The notes below the pieces were generated by a model. That model was not told where the DNA came from and made no database searches. It worked only from the letters and a program-made list of their open reading frames with translations. Shown piece by piece: positions 1 to 6,519 of a stretch of 21,239 nucleotides of DNA. Within the stretch, counting starts at the first letter, position 1, and each line of letters opens with the position of its first letter. The position numbers and the translations under genes are program-made. This stretch comes from a virus: IMG/VR virus record IMGVR_UViG_3300028156_000007, positions 1 to 21,239 of that record. One strand, 5' to 3'.

Positions 1-23
1 CCCCACCAGGCGTGCCACTTCCA

Positions 24-99
24 GGGCGATTAGCTCAGCGGTTAGAGCACCTGTCTTACACACAGGGGGTCACTGGTTCAAATCCAGTATCGCCCACCA
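24..99 (+). tRNA. tRNA-Val (anticodon UAC)
   Basis: The cloverleaf can be drawn by eye. The acceptor stem GGGCGAT pairs with ATCGCCC, the D arm is GCTC/GAGC, and the anticodon stem CCTGT/ACAGG closes the loop CTTACAC, giving anticodon TAC. The T arm is ACTGG TTCAAAT CCAGT. Discriminator A96 is followed by an encoded CCA at 97-99. The 3' end points into the integrase gene 70 bases away, the usual layout for an element integrated in a tRNA gene that keeps the tRNA intact. Bases 1-8 (CCCCACCA) could be the 3' tip of a preceding tRNA, but this is too short to call. Confidence 0.95.
71..99 (+). other. Candidate attL core (tRNA-Val 3' end)
   Basis: Tyrosine integrases commonly use the T arm and acceptor 3' end of a tRNA gene as the crossover region. 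The integrase stop codon lies 70 bases from this tRNA end, so the 3' part of tRNA-Val is the obvious attachment core. This is inferred from position. I could not find a second copy of this sequence anywhere in the rest of the window, so the core length is unknown. Confidence 0.45.
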
Positions 100-156
100 C
101 TTATCGTAGCTAAATTCCCCCAAATGGCACTTTTCATAAATCTCATTTTTCAAAAA

Positions 157-178
157 AGCTAATGGATAGCTAATGGAT
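157..178 (+). repeat. Tandem 11-bp repeat next to attL
   Basis: AGCTAATGGAT occurs twice in perfect tandem, at 157-167 and 168-178, overlapping the integrase stop codon. A related TAGCTAAAT lies at about 107-115. Short direct repeats between an integrase gene and its attachment site are typical of arm-type integrase or excisionase binding sites. That role is an inference. Confidence 0.5.
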
Positions 179-1348
179 TTTATTGCTGCGCTCATTATCT
201 GGCGCGGTTTGGAAAACCTCGTCGAAGCGGGCGGCGGCCGCTTCCTGGAGGCCAGGCGCAACATGGCTGTACGTGTCGAGCGTTATCTGGATACTGGCAT
301 GCCCCAGTCTCTCCTGGACGATCTTGGGATGCACCCCCTGCTTCAGCATCAGCGAGGCATGAGTATGCCTGGCATCGTGCAATCGGATGTACTTCAGCCC
401 GGTCCGCTTGACCAGCTTGCCCCACGCATGGGTTATGCTGTTCGGCAGTAACGGTTTTCCATCGAGGTGGCTGAATACAAGGTCGTCCTCCCTCGTCATC
501 TTACCCACAAATGCACTGTCCAATGCCTGTTTTTCACGGTGCTCTTTAAGAACCAGCGCGGTTGAAGGGGGAAGCGCTATCGCCCGGCGTCCCCTGGATG
601 TTTTTGGCTGTTTGAAAGTGAATGTGCCGTCGGCCAGGTGCTGCAAGCTGCGGGTCACATAGGCCTGGCAGAGCGTCAGGTCTACGTCGCACCATCGCAA
701 GGCCAATACCTCGGACCGCCTCATCCCGCTGGCAAACAGCAGGTGAAACAACGCATAGTATTGCGTCTCTTTGGCGGCTTCAAGGAATCTCCCGAGTTCC
801 TCCGCGCTCCATATTTGCATCTGATGGCGCTGGCTGCGGGGCGGGCTTACCGAGTCGGCAGGGTTGCGCGTCAGCAGCCCCCACTTTATAGCAGTCTCCA
901 GGGCGTAATGTATGGCCACATGGCAATGCCTCACCGTCTGCGGGCTCAAAGCACCTTTGCCGTCGCACCGTCCGGCCGCCAGTTTTTCCCCGTAATACCG
1001 CTGCAAGTTTTCAGGCTTGAGCTGCGTCAGCGGGATATTCCCGAGGGCGGGAACGATATGGGAGTGAACGATGTACGCGTACCATTCGGCTGTGTTGGGG
1101 GCCAGGTTGGGCCGGACGTAATCCTTCAGCCATCTCTCCAGGAATTCCGCTACCGTGACCTTGTCCGGCCTGATAAATGTCCCAGTATCCAGTTGATGCA
1201 GCAGCTCCGCCAGCTTTTTCTCAGCTTCCTTTTTTGTCCCCTTGACGCTGTACCACTGCTGTTTGTACTTGCCCGTGGCCGAATCCATACCCATGTTGAT
1301 GACGACGGTGTAACTGCCCTTGTACCTCTTGATGATATGCCCTCTCAT
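170..1348 (-). CDS. int: Phage-type tyrosine integrase
   Basis: A 392-residue tyrosine site-specific recombinase, expected to integrate and excise the element at the adjacent tRNA-Val gene. The N-terminus (about 1-60) resembles an arm-type DNA-binding domain. Residues about 63-160 form the SAM-like core-binding domain. The catalytic domain carries the Arg in GMRRSEVLALRW (R210), a Lys in KQPKTSRGRR (K249), HDARHT (H324, R327), the LGH motif (H350) and the nucleophile in LDTYSHV (Y360). All expected catalytic positions are present, so the enzyme looks intact. The ATG at 1348 is preceded by a G-rich Shine-Dalgarno stretch. A candidate promoter with TTGATT and TATAAT at 17-base spacing lies at 1510-1482 on this strand. 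Confidence 0.95.
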   Translation of the reverse strand: MRGHIIKRYKGSYTVVINMGMDSATGKYKQQWYSVKGTKKEAEKKLAELLHQLDTGTFIRPDKVTVAEFLERWLKDYVRPNLAPNTAEWYAYIVHSHIVPALGNIPLTQLKPENLQRYYGEKLAAGRCDGKGALSPQTVRHCHVAIHYALETAIKWGLLTRNPADSVSPPRSQRHQMQIWSAEELGRFLEAAKETQYYALFHLLFASGMRRSEVLALRWCDVDLTLCQAYVTRSLQHLADGTFTFKQPKTSRGRRAIALPPSTALVLKEHREKQALDSAFVGKMTREDDLVFSHLDGKPLLPNSITHAWGKLVKRTGLKYIRLHDARHTHASLMLKQGVHPKIVQERLGHASIQITLDTYSHVAPGLQEAAAARFDEVFQTAPDNERSNKIH

Positions 1349-1458
1349 TTCATGCCCCCCCTTACTTAATATGAAACCCGGCCGCCGCAGCCGTATTTAA
1401 CCCGTAGCCGCACCATAAAATACTGATGCGAATATAACAACGGCCTGACAAATCCCCA

Positions 1459-1510
1459 TAGACAAGTAGCACATATGTACTATTATAATATACGGGCCAA
1501 TGGAAATCAA
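1459..1510. promoter_or_regulatory. Divergent int/xis promoter with palindromic operator
   Basis: On the minus strand, TTGATT (1510-1505) and TATAAT (1487-1482) are 17 bases apart and face the integrase. On the plus strand, TAGACA (1459-1464) and TATTAT (1481-1486) are 16 bases apart and face the excisionase; TATAAT at 1484-1489 is an alternative -10. Both overlap the near-palindrome GCACATATGTAC at 1469-1480. The block 1469-1490 recurs with 19 of 22 identical bases at 6052-6073, ahead of the late genes. Overlapping divergent promoters on one operator suggest a regulatory switch. The binding protein is not identified. Confidence 0.55.
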
Positions 1511-1527
1511 TACGTATAGGAGTGAAA

Positions 1528-1725
1528 ATGAACGAGGAAAAATTGACCATGACCATTGACGAAGCAAGCGTTCTGCTCGGCATAGGCCGCAGCCTGGGCT
1601 ACCAGATGGCCCATAACGGCCAGCTGCCCGTCATTCGCCTGGGCAAGCGTCTCCTGGTATCCCGCAAGGCCTTCGAGGCCATGCTTGATGTGAAGCCAGC
1701 CGGGAATAAACCACAGGCATCATGA
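1528..1725 (+). CDS. Excisionase-like helix-turn-helix protein
   Basis: A 65-residue DNA-binding protein of the excisionase/MerR-like short winged-helix family. The core TIDEASVLLGIGRSLGYQMA is the usual helix-turn-helix, followed by the wing LPVIRLGKRLLVSRKAFEAML. Its probable role is to direct excision with the integrase, and it may also regulate the divergent promoter just upstream. I chose the ATG at 1528 because AGGAG at 1518-1522 sits 5 bases before it. A GTG two codons upstream is also in frame but overlaps that ribosome binding site. The next gene begins 13 bases after the stop, so the two are probably co-transcribed. Confidence 0.8.
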   Translation: MNEEKLTMTIDEASVLLGIGRSLGYQMAHNGQLPVIRLGKRLLVSRKAFEAMLDVKPAGNKPQAS

Positions 1726-1738
1726 TTACGAGCACTCA

Positions 1739-3049
1739 ATGCCGAAAATACAGAAAGAGCAGTCAACCGGGGATAAATCTGATTCCAAGAAGCTGCCGCA
1801 AGTGCCTGTCCCCGGCTTCATTTGCGGCACTACCATCGGCGAGCTTATCGTCCGCAAAGATGGCTCCAGTTGCTTTATTATCAAGCGCAAGGGTGCCATA
1901 TCCACCACCCGCGAGCACCGCACCCCCCATTTCGTCCACGTCCCGCCCGCTGATTCTCTTGCCGGCAATATAGTCCACTTTGCCCGTGACTTTGCCCGCT
2001 ACTGCGATTTGCAGGAGCTGTTTAAGCAGATCAAAGCCTATATCAATAAGTACCTTGAGCTTCCCCGGTATTATGACGATATCTCCGCCTTGTATGTCCT
2101 CCTATCCTGGGTGTACGAGTTTGCCCCCTCCCTTCCCTATCTGCGCGTGCTTGGCGACTGGGGTTCCGGCAAGACCCGCTTCCTGCAGGTTGTCGGCTCT
2201 ATCTGTTTCCGCCCCATCTTCGCTTCCGGCGCCGCCACTCCTTCCCCCATCTTCCGTATCCTCGACCAGTACCGCGGCACCCTTGTGCTGGACGAAGCGG
2301 ACTTCAAAGACTCCTCACATTGGACGGATATGGTCAAGATCCTCAATAATGGCTACCGCCCGGGCTTCCCCGTCCTGCGGTCCGACAAAACCAACGGCAA
2401 ATGGCGTCCCCGCGGCTACCAGGTCTTCGGTCCCAAGCTCATCGCCACCCGCTTCCGATTTGCCGATGAAGCGCTCGAAAGCCGCTGCCTGACCGCTTCC
2501 ATGCTCACCCTCACCCGCCGCGATATCCCCCGCGTGCTTCCCGCCTCCTTCCAGGACGAAATCGATGGCCTCCGCTCTAAATTGCTGACCTTCCGTCTGC
2601 ATAACCTGTTTAAGCTCAAAGGCGGCGACTTCTCCAATGATATGCTTGAGCCTGACCTCCAGCCCCGCCTCCAGGAGATACTTATCCCGCTCAAAGTCCT
2701 GGCGGGCAGTGATCAGTACCTATCAGATACATTGTCCACCTTCATCAAGAGCCAGCAGGAGTCTCTTTACTGCCGTCGCCGTGAAAGCAACGACGGCCGG
2801 GTACTTGCCGCCATCATCCAGTTGCACGAAGAGGGTGTTGTATTAACCGGCTCCGCTGTCTCCCAGCGTGTTAAAGAGCTGGACGATGATGTGGAAATGA
2901 CCGCTATTAAAGCGGGATTGATCGCTAAACGGCTCGGTTTCATAAAGAACCGCATACCTAAGGACGGCCGCCATTTCGTTGTTTGGGACCAGGGGATTGC
3001 GATCCGTTTAGCTTCACAATTTGGTATCCCTTTACACGTCACCGGGTAG
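1739..3049 (+). CDS. P-loop ATPase, helicase-like replication protein
   Basis: A 436-residue protein with a clear ATPase core. Walker A is GDWGSGKTR (139-147) and Walker B is TLVLDEAD (181-188). The segment FGPKLIATRFRFADEALESR (about 230-249) looks like the sensor and arginine-finger region of AAA+/superfamily 3-like proteins. The C-terminal third (about 330-436) looks helical and may be a winged helix, compatible with DNA binding. Such proteins sit in the replication slot of prophages and integrative elements and resemble DUF3631/primase-helicase partners. No primase motif is visible. It follows the excisionase by 13 bases without a clear Shine-Dalgarno sequence, so translational coupling is likely. 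The replication role is inferred. Confidence 0.7.
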   Translation: MPKIQKEQSTGDKSDSKKLPQVPVPGFICGTTIGELIVRKDGSSCFIIKRKGAISTTREHRTPHFVHVPPADSLAGNIVHFARDFARYCDLQELFKQIKAYINKYLELPRYYDDISALYVLLSWVYEFAPSLPYLRVLGDWGSGKTRFLQVVGSICFRPIFASGAATPSPIFRILDQYRGTLVLDEADFKDSSHWTDMVKILNNGYRPGFPVLRSDKTNGKWRPRGYQVFGPKLIATRFRFADEALESRCLTASMLTLTRRDIPRVLPASFQDEIDGLRSKLLTFRLHNLFKLKGGDFSNDMLEPDLQPRLQEILIPLKVLAGSDQYLSDTLSTFIKSQQESLYCRRRESNDGRVLAAIIQLHEEGVVLTGSAVSQRVKELDDDVEMTAIKAGLIAKRLGFIKNRIPKDGRHFVVWDQGIAIRLASQFGIPLHVTG

Positions 3050-3140
3050 TGTATCATTTTGATTTTCACTTAAGCGATATCCATATACAGGCATTTCTGT
3101 GATAAAATGGGTTGTTTTTATAATGGTGGGGAGGAATGAA

Positions 3141-3971
3141 ATGTCTGAAATGTCGGTTTACTTTTGCAAAATTGTGTATAAGCCGCAGACTACTATTTAT
3201 CAGCGGGGTTATGAACAAGATATACGAGAAGTATTGAATCCAGATAGAACTATATCCCGGTATGGCAGAACATGGCGGATTTCCAAACCAATAGAATATA
3301 AAGAGAATTATTATGTTGGTAAACTTGGATTCATGTCGTTAGCATCAGAGAAGAAAACATACTACGACGAAAAACAAAAGGATTTTATCGAGCAAGCAAT
3401 TAATTCAAAACAAGGGCATTATGTTCATTGGGTAATAGATTTATCAACACACCTAATAGCTTTCGATACAAAACCCCCAGACATTAGATATTATTCTTTT
3501 ATAGGTGCTTTTAAAGATTTATTAGATTTGTATCCTGATTACAATCTGACTGTGGAGAAAATTCTAGAATCATCAAAATTTTATGAATGGGCTAAAACGG
3601 TTGATAGAATTACTGAATTCACGGCTAATTTACGTGCTCCTAATCCGAATTTTGAAAGTCGACCCAAAATTATCATTGATTTATTAAAAGATACTAATGC
3701 TGACTTTGCTAAAATACGGATTAGTAAAGAAAAGGGGTCTGGGGAATCACTAAATACCGAAAATACCATAAAAGATTTAGTGAAATATGGTGAGGATGGA
3801 TATTCTACAATAGTTGCACGTGGAATGTTAAAAACAGGCAAATCAAAAGAATATGATTCAAAAAGAGAAGTGCCTACTGATAGAGTTGACATCCCAAGTG
3901 ATGCGACTAAAGAAAAGGTATGGGATTATATTATTGAAACGCTAAAGAGGTTCGAAAATGAGCGGCAATAA
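3141..3971 (+). CDS. Uncharacterised AT-rich cassette protein, 276 aa
   Basis: I do not recognise this family with confidence. It is a soluble-looking, Lys/Tyr-rich protein with no signal peptide or membrane segment. Conserved-looking blocks include RYGRTWRISKPIEY, GKLGF, HYVHWVIDLSTHLIAFDTKP, FTANLRAPNPNFESRP, DTNADFAKIRISKEKGS and VKYGEDGYSTIVARG. I chose the ATG at 3141 because GGGGAGG at 3128-3134 lies 6 bases upstream; an upstream ATG at 3099 has no ribosome binding site. The 3' end overlaps the next gene by 14 bases, and that gene encodes a four-helix membrane protein. A cytosolic sensor plus membrane partner of about these sizes is how the lambda RexA/RexB exclusion pair is built, but I see no sequence evidence for that homology. 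Base composition is clearly more AT-rich than that of the flanking phage genes, suggesting a separately acquired cargo gene. Confidence 0.75.
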   Translation: MSEMSVYFCKIVYKPQTTIYQRGYEQDIREVLNPDRTISRYGRTWRISKPIEYKENYYVGKLGFMSLASEKKTYYDEKQKDFIEQAINSKQGHYVHWVIDLSTHLIAFDTKPPDIRYYSFIGAFKDLLDLYPDYNLTVEKILESSKFYEWAKTVDRITEFTANLRAPNPNFESRPKIIIDLLKDTNADFAKIRISKEKGSGESLNTENTIKDLVKYGEDGYSTIVARGMLKTGKSKEYDSKREVPTDRVDIPSDATKEKVWDYIIETLKRFENERQ

Positions 3972-4458
3972 TAAAATAATGGCCGGCTGGTTTGGCAAGA
4001 CGATAAAAGACTGGGCGATCTGGATAACCTGCATAATTTCATTGGCTATAGCCTTGTTCGGAGACGAAGGAGTATTACGTTGTGTAAAAGGCGATGTTGG
4101 GTTAGCACAAATACAAATTGGCACGGCCTTGCTGGGCATTGTATTAGCCGGACTAGCCATATTAGTTATATTTCTTGATGAAAAATATATAGCGATATTG
4201 GAAAAAGTTCCGCCTGGGTTTGATGCAGATTTGTGGCCGTTCAAATATACTGCACTTATAGCTATTTTTTGTGCTGTTTTTGGCATGGCACTTATTATTA
4301 TTGGTTATCCTCCCACTTGGTTATTGCGGTTGACTTATTGGCTGTCGTTATGGAGTTTCTCTTATCTGTTATGGGTTCTTTTCGATCTGATCAAGTTCGT
4401 TGCGGGACACGCTAAAGCACGCGTGACTATGATCCGGAAGAATAAGGACCCTAAATAA
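3958..4458 (+). CDS. Four-helix membrane protein, partner of preceding gene
   Basis: A 166-residue integral membrane protein with four predicted helices at about 18-35, 54-73, 96-116 and 122-146. It ends in a basic tail (residues about 150-166). A hydrophilic stretch KYIAILEKVPPGFDADLWPF separates helices 2 and 3. Its ATG lies inside the last codons of the preceding gene (14-base overlap), so the two are almost certainly translated as a pair. Neither belongs to the structural operon. The arrangement suits a cargo function such as superinfection exclusion or abortive infection, with this protein as the membrane effector. That is an inference from architecture only; the family is not recognised. 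Confidence 0.75.
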   Translation: MSGNNKIMAGWFGKTIKDWAIWITCIISLAIALFGDEGVLRCVKGDVGLAQIQIGTALLGIVLAGLAILVIFLDEKYIAILEKVPPGFDADLWPFKYTALIAIFCAVFGMALIIIGYPPTWLLRLTYWLSLWSFSYLLWVLFDLIKFVAGHAKARVTMIRKNKDPK

Positions 4459-4519
4459 CCAGCTTTACTATTTCTTCAGCGTTCCAAATATGATCTGTGA
4501 TTCCCGATGCCTTAGCGGT

Positions 4520-4618
4520 GTTCATAAGACTTTAGGCTGCACTCTGGCGATGGCTACTGGCGCTGCTGATCATGTTTGGGACTTGGAAGAAATTACCGGT
4601 TTACTTACTTCAAATTGA
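4520..4618 (+). pseudogene. Remnant of IS1-like transposase C-terminus
   Basis: The reading frame 4520-4618 encodes VHKTL followed by CTLAMATGAADHVWDLEEI and ends TGLLTSN-stop. This resembles the C-terminal end of IS1-type transposases (pattern HxTLRxTPAMxAGxxDHVWxxEE). Nothing upstream in this frame looks like the rest of a transposase and no terminal inverted repeat is visible, so only the 3' end survives. It marks a past insertion or recombination between the AT-rich cassette and the repeat array that follows. Confidence 0.6.
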
Positions 4619-4634
4619 CCCACTACACGGTTAC

Positions 4635-4776
4635 TTATCCCTGGATAACTTGTCACACCTGTCACCCTTGTCACCCGTAGCTTCATAATTGGGGTGACAG
4701 GTTGTTCCGGCTTCTTAACTTGTCACCTGACTCGTCACCCCTTATTTCGTATCTGGGGGTGACGGGTGTGACAAGT
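4635..4776. repeat. Ordered TGTCAC repeat array, origin or partition-site candidate
   Basis: A perfect palindrome TTATCCCTGGATAA (4635-4648) is followed by three direct TGTCACMC-like units starting at 4651, 4660 and 4669, exactly 9 bases apart. Further units follow at 4692-4701 (inverted), 4721 and 4733 (direct), and 4756-4773 (two inverted). The left block ACTTGTCACACCTGTCACCC (4649-4668) matches the reverse complement of 4757-4776 at 19 of 20 positions, so the whole array is also a nested inverted repeat. Iteron-like spacing, a DnaA-box-like TTATCC palindrome and neighbouring ATPase and ParA genes fit a replication origin, a parS-like site or a multi-site operator. No gene overlaps it. Confidence 0.65.
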
Positions 4777-4800
4777 GTGATGACTTTGCGAGGATATATG

Positions 4801-4820
4801 AAAAGGGTGTTAAACCCTCG
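4801..4820 (-). terminator. Weak terminator candidate after the ParA-like gene
   Basis: On the minus strand AGGGT TTAAC ACCCT followed by TTTTC forms a 5-bp stem with a short T run, about 17-35 bases past the ParA-like stop codon. The stem is short, so this is only a candidate. Confidence 0.35.
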
Positions 4821-4836
4821 GCATAAACTGCGGTTT

Positions 4837-5895
4837 TTATATACTAGAAGCTAATGACCTCAGCTCATGTTGATATCTAGTAAGTGAGTCGTTTACTTGC
4901 AGCCTTTGCCCCTCAATCGTATGGAATTGCCCTACCTCCAATTTTGCCAAAGGTATTCGTTTGGTGCCGCTTATTCGACCTGCAGAGTGAAAATCGTCAA
5001 GTATATGTATTGCATCTAATGGATCATCAGAAGAAAACAGGCCTTTGTTTTCGTTAGCTATATCCAGTACTTGAGTAAGATAAGCCTGGGTCGAACGGTC
5101 TGGAGTAAGGGCCGTTCCGCGGCTCCAGCCACAATGGGTCATCACGAGCGCATGTACTTTTGGTACTCTGGTAATCCCTGCCTGCTTGTTTAGCCGTAAG
5201 AAATCCATTTCGGGATTTTTTAGCATAGATAATGTTAGCCTAAGAGCTTCTATCGAATGTTGGTCAACACGCACAGGGATTATCAATGCGTCTGCTGCAA
5301 CCCATGCTAAGTGTGTAGCACCACCAAAGAATGGGCTAGTGTCAATTAATGTTCTCTCCGTTTTTAAATGGAGTCGCAGCGTTGCTTCTATTTGTTTAAT
5401 AGATTCCAGAATATTCTTTGTTGTTCCTTTACTTCGTGACCCCAACTGAGCCGCAGCACTAAGTTGTGTGTAAAGTAAACTCGGGAACAGAAATAGTTCC
5501 TTCGATCCAGGTAGTAGATAAACTCCTGCCCCGTTCTGGAAACTCGTGCAGGCAGGCGGCACACTTGCGACCAGATCATCTGATGACACAGAACGCGTAC
5601 CCGGCATTACATAAGGGAGAAGTGCATCATAAATAGAATTAGAACACAACCCAATATCGTCACCCAAAAGCGACTGGCTGAAGTTGCATTGCGGGCAGCC
5701 GTCAATTAATAGGGTTTTCTTTATCCTCGATATTTCCCATGCCAAATTGAATGCCAGAGTACTTTTGCCAATGCCACCGCGAAAATTAGATATTGCATAA
5801 CATGTGAAATTTGGCTTCGGACGCGGGACTTCTTTCCCCTCCATAACGTTCTTGAATCTACCTAATAGATCTTCCAGTTGTTCTGCTTTTACCAT
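4837..5895 (-). CDS. ParA-like ATPase
   Basis: A 352-residue protein of the ParA/MinD deviant Walker A family. The Walker A region is NFRGGIGKST (37-46), Walker A' is LLIDGCPQCN (62-71) and Walker B is TLIDTSP (182-188). The signature lysine of the usual KGGxGK[ST] motif is Arg (R39), and the catalytic DxD-like Asp is D65. ParA proteins use ATP-driven DNA binding to segregate plasmids or to regulate genes. No ParB gene lies next to it, though the TGTCAC array just downstream could be its centromere. The start is supported by GGAGGG five bases before the ATG. The gene reads against both neighbouring operons and has its own near-consensus promoter. Confidence 0.85.
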   Translation of the reverse strand: MVKAEQLEDLLGRFKNVMEGKEVPRPKPNFTCYAISNFRGGIGKSTLAFNLAWEISRIKKTLLIDGCPQCNFSQSLLGDDIGLCSNSIYDALLPYVMPGTRSVSSDDLVASVPPACTSFQNGAGVYLLPGSKELFLFPSLLYTQLSAAAQLGSRSKGTTKNILESIKQIEATLRLHLKTERTLIDTSPFFGGATHLAWVAADALIIPVRVDQHSIEALRLTLSMLKNPEMDFLRLNKQAGITRVPKVHALVMTHCGWSRGTALTPDRSTQAYLTQVLDIANENKGLFSSDDPLDAIHILDDFHSAGRISGTKRIPLAKLEVGQFHTIEGQRLQVNDSLTRYQHELRSLASSI

Positions 5896-5942
5896 CAGTA
5901 CCCTCCGTTTAATAATTTGCAGTTGACCTGCATTACCTGCTT

Positions 5943-5984
5943 ATTATAAACCATGCAGGGCATGCATGTCAAGCAGGGCATGCA
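5943..5984 (-). promoter_or_regulatory. Near-consensus promoter of the ParA-like gene with operator repeats
   Basis: On the minus strand TTGACA (5972-5967) and TATAAT (5948-5943) both match the sigma-70 consensus perfectly, with an 18-base spacer. The 12-base sequence GCAGGGCATGCA (plus-strand reading) occurs at 5955-5966 in the spacer and again at 5973-5984 just upstream of the -35 box, offset by 18 bases. Two shorter CCTGC motifs lie downstream at 5927-5940. Direct repeats bracketing a very strong promoter indicate tight repression, probably autoregulation by the ParA-like protein or a partner. Confidence 0.75.
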
Positions 5985-6051
5985 GCCCAACCAAAATGAT
6001 AAGCATATACCTTACAATGGTCGACCCTGACAAAACCCCCTTTTTTAATGT

Positions 6052-6073
6052 GCACAAATGTACTATTATGGTA
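6052..6073 (+). promoter_or_regulatory. Candidate late promoter sharing the int/xis operator
   Basis: GCACAAATGTACTATTAT begins at 6052, and the 22-base block matches 1469-1490 at 19 positions. TATTAT at 6064-6069 could be a -10 box, and the first late ORF starts 15 bases later at 6084. No good -35 box is seen, so the promoter may need an activator. The shared element links early and late control. Confidence 0.5.
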
Positions 6074-6083
6074 GTCAACGGCC

Positions 6084-6248
6084 ATGTCTTTACTTGAAAA
6101 AGCACTCAGGGAAGGTAACTACGAGCTGGCAGCTCTGACCATCGTCTACGGCATGCTCAGAGTGTTACATGATAGAAAAGAAGCAGAAAGGGGCCCCCAG
6201 GGGAAACCAGAACGCCCGGAAGCACGGGTTCTACAGCCGGGTTCTTGA
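6084..6248 (+). CDS. Small phage protein preceding the terminase
   Basis: A 54-residue protein beginning MSLLEKALREGNYELAALTI, with a helical N-terminal half and a basic, Pro-rich tail. Its last 80 bases overlap the terminase small-subunit frame. I recall similar short LLEKALREGNYELAA-type proteins placed just before phage terminases, so I regard it as real. Its function is unknown. The Shine-Dalgarno signal is weak, and the ORF probably helps couple translation to the next gene. Confidence 0.55.
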   Translation: MSLLEKALREGNYELAALTIVYGMLRVLHDRKEAERGPQGKPERPEARVLQPGS

Positions 6249-6516
6249 TGAAGCCCAGAAGCTTCAGCTTGACGAAGCCCGCGAAGTTGAAGGTATAGAT
6301 GAGGAAATCGCTCTTCTGCGCGTTAAACTTCTCACGCTCATGGACGAGCATCCAGAGCGCATTGACCTTCAGATGCTCGCCGCCGCTACCATCACCCGCA
6401 TGGTCCGCACCAAGTTCCATATCAGCGCAGGGGGAAACAGGTCGCTCAAGGATGCCATAGGCAAGGTGCTGACGGATATCGCCGTCCCACTGGGAATAAA
6501 GGCAATTATTCAGTAG
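6169..6516 (+). CDS. terS: Probable terminase small subunit
   Basis: A 115-residue protein. The N-terminus (KGAPRGNQNARKHGFYSR) is basic and of the type often found in phage small terminase subunits, followed by a helical region with an acidic stretch (REVEGIDEEIALLRVKLLTL) suited to oligomerisation. The small subunit recognises the packaging site and recruits the large subunit. Its position directly before the large terminase gene (three-base gap) supports the call more strongly than the sequence does. No good ribosome binding site precedes the ATG, consistent with coupling to the upstream small ORF. A different DNA-binding role is possible. Confidence 0.6.
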   Translation: MIEKKQKGAPRGNQNARKHGFYSRVLDEAQKLQLDEAREVEGIDEEIALLRVKLLTLMDEHPERIDLQMLAAATITRMVRTKFHISAGGNRSLKDAIGKVLTDIAVPLGIKAIIQ

Positions 6517-6519
6517 CAG

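Noticed and set aside
638-1369. A 243-codon plus-strand frame opposite the integrase
   Set aside because: It is the antisense shadow of a complete tyrosine recombinase gene with all catalytic residues. It has no ribosome binding site and a low-complexity translation.
1469-1480. LexA (SOS) box
   Set aside because: The palindrome GCACATATGTAC does not fit the GAAC-N4-GTTC or CTG-N10-CAG patterns. I keep it as an unidentified operator.
4635-4776. CRISPR array
   Set aside because: The units are only 7-10 bases long, occur in both orientations and lack uniform spacers, so this is an iteron or operator array.
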